DNA of 62,212 nt, taken from Rhodospirillales bacterium. Lineage in GTDB: Bacteria > Pseudomonadota > Alphaproteobacteria > Reyranellales > Reyranellaceae. Below the pieces are notes generated by a model, which did not search any database, was not told the origin of the DNA, and worked only from the letters and a program-made list of their open reading frames with translations. The stretch covers positions 1 to 62,212 of the forward strand of contig WHTW01000027.1 of assembly GCA_009377525.1 (NCBI GenBank), read 5' to 3'. Position 1 is the first letter of the stretch. Every line of letters starts with the position of its first letter. Made by a program: the position numbers and the translations under genes. Positions 62,057-62,212 of the stretch are shown here, in pieces.

Positions 62057-62105
62057 ATGGCGCTGGGTTCCATGCCCGCGCCGGCTAGCTGGCAATGTGC
62101 TGGAG

Positions 62106-62212
62106 CTATCGCTTCTTGCGGCCGCCCAGCACTTCGGCATGGCTGGCGGCGCCCACAGCCTTGACCATCTCGAAGATGCGCTTGCGGACGCGGCCTTCGC
62201 GGATCTTGTAGT
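62106..62212 (-). CDS. 3' end of an unidentified gene running off the right edge
   Basis: About 34 codons of an open minus-strand frame end in a TAG stop. They read YKIREGRVRKRIFEMVKAV and finish with the basic tail GGRKKR. Composition looks protein-like rather than a shadow frame, but I recognise no family from this fragment. Confidence 0.5.
   Translation of the reverse strand, partial: YKIREGRVRKRIFEMVKAVGAASHAEVLGGRKKR

Overview
The window is a chromosomal stretch from a GC-rich alphaproteobacterium. Evidence for this is the aa3-type cytochrome oxidase subunit IV gene, the opgG-opgH pair, several tripartite-tricarboxylate (Bug-type) receptors, Tat-exported solute-binding proteins and many palindromic intergenic repeats of the kind seen in Bradyrhizobium- and Reyranella-like genomes. 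I cannot fix the genus. The content is mostly catabolic and transport genes, with no phage, plasmid, rRNA, tRNA or CRISPR signal.

Layout. 1-9.5 kb: an exported protein, a membrane Ser/Thr kinase, an orphan CoxL-like molybdenum hydroxylase subunit, and the opgGH pair for periplasmic glucans. 9.5-21 kb: an NTF2-like protein, a gamma-glutamyltransferase homologue, a lipoprotein, a zinc-ribbon protein, a CYTH-like protein, a double outer-membrane barrel, a multicopper oxidase, a cupin and a yellow-like protein. The spaces between several of these hold ~125 bp composite palindromic elements flanked by TA. 21.1-24.1 kb: the most striking locus, a radical-SAM RiPP cassette. It has a precursor ending in 52 residues made only of W, H, N and G, a GrrM-type radical SAM/SPASM maturase, and a translationally coupled secreted protein with a CxxC motif. 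24-31 kb: cell-wall and envelope genes and a TetR-controlled HlyD/ABC-2 export operon. 31-43 kb: acyl-CoA genes (crotonase, CaiB), an SDR lacking its catalytic Tyr, an enolase-superfamily enzyme with two Bug receptors, a CocE-type hydrolase, a third Bug receptor with an internal deletion, and the scar of a deleted ABC operon. 43-50.4 kb: a fused OHCU decarboxylase/5-hydroxyisourate hydrolase with an aldehyde dehydrogenase, divergent from a complete five-gene Liv-type ABC importer. 50.6-56 kb: a transglutaminase-like protein, two coupled membrane adenylate cyclases and an acyl-CoA dehydrogenase. 56.2-62.2 kb: boxC-boxB of aerobic benzoyl-CoA degradation, facing an Rrf2 regulator operon across an operator-like palindrome, then a TauD-type dioxygenase beside the inverted stump of a second copy.

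How the genes work together. Clear functional units are opgGH (osmoregulated glucans), the RiPP cassette, tetR-hlyD-ABC export, the two receptors with the enolase-superfamily enzyme, uraD/hiuH-ALDH with Liv transport (possibly purine or ureide use), and boxCB (benzoate-type catabolism; boxA and the CoA ligase are not in the window). Gene starts were moved inward where a Shine-Dalgarno site, a signal peptide or an overlapping repeat made the longest open frame unlikely.
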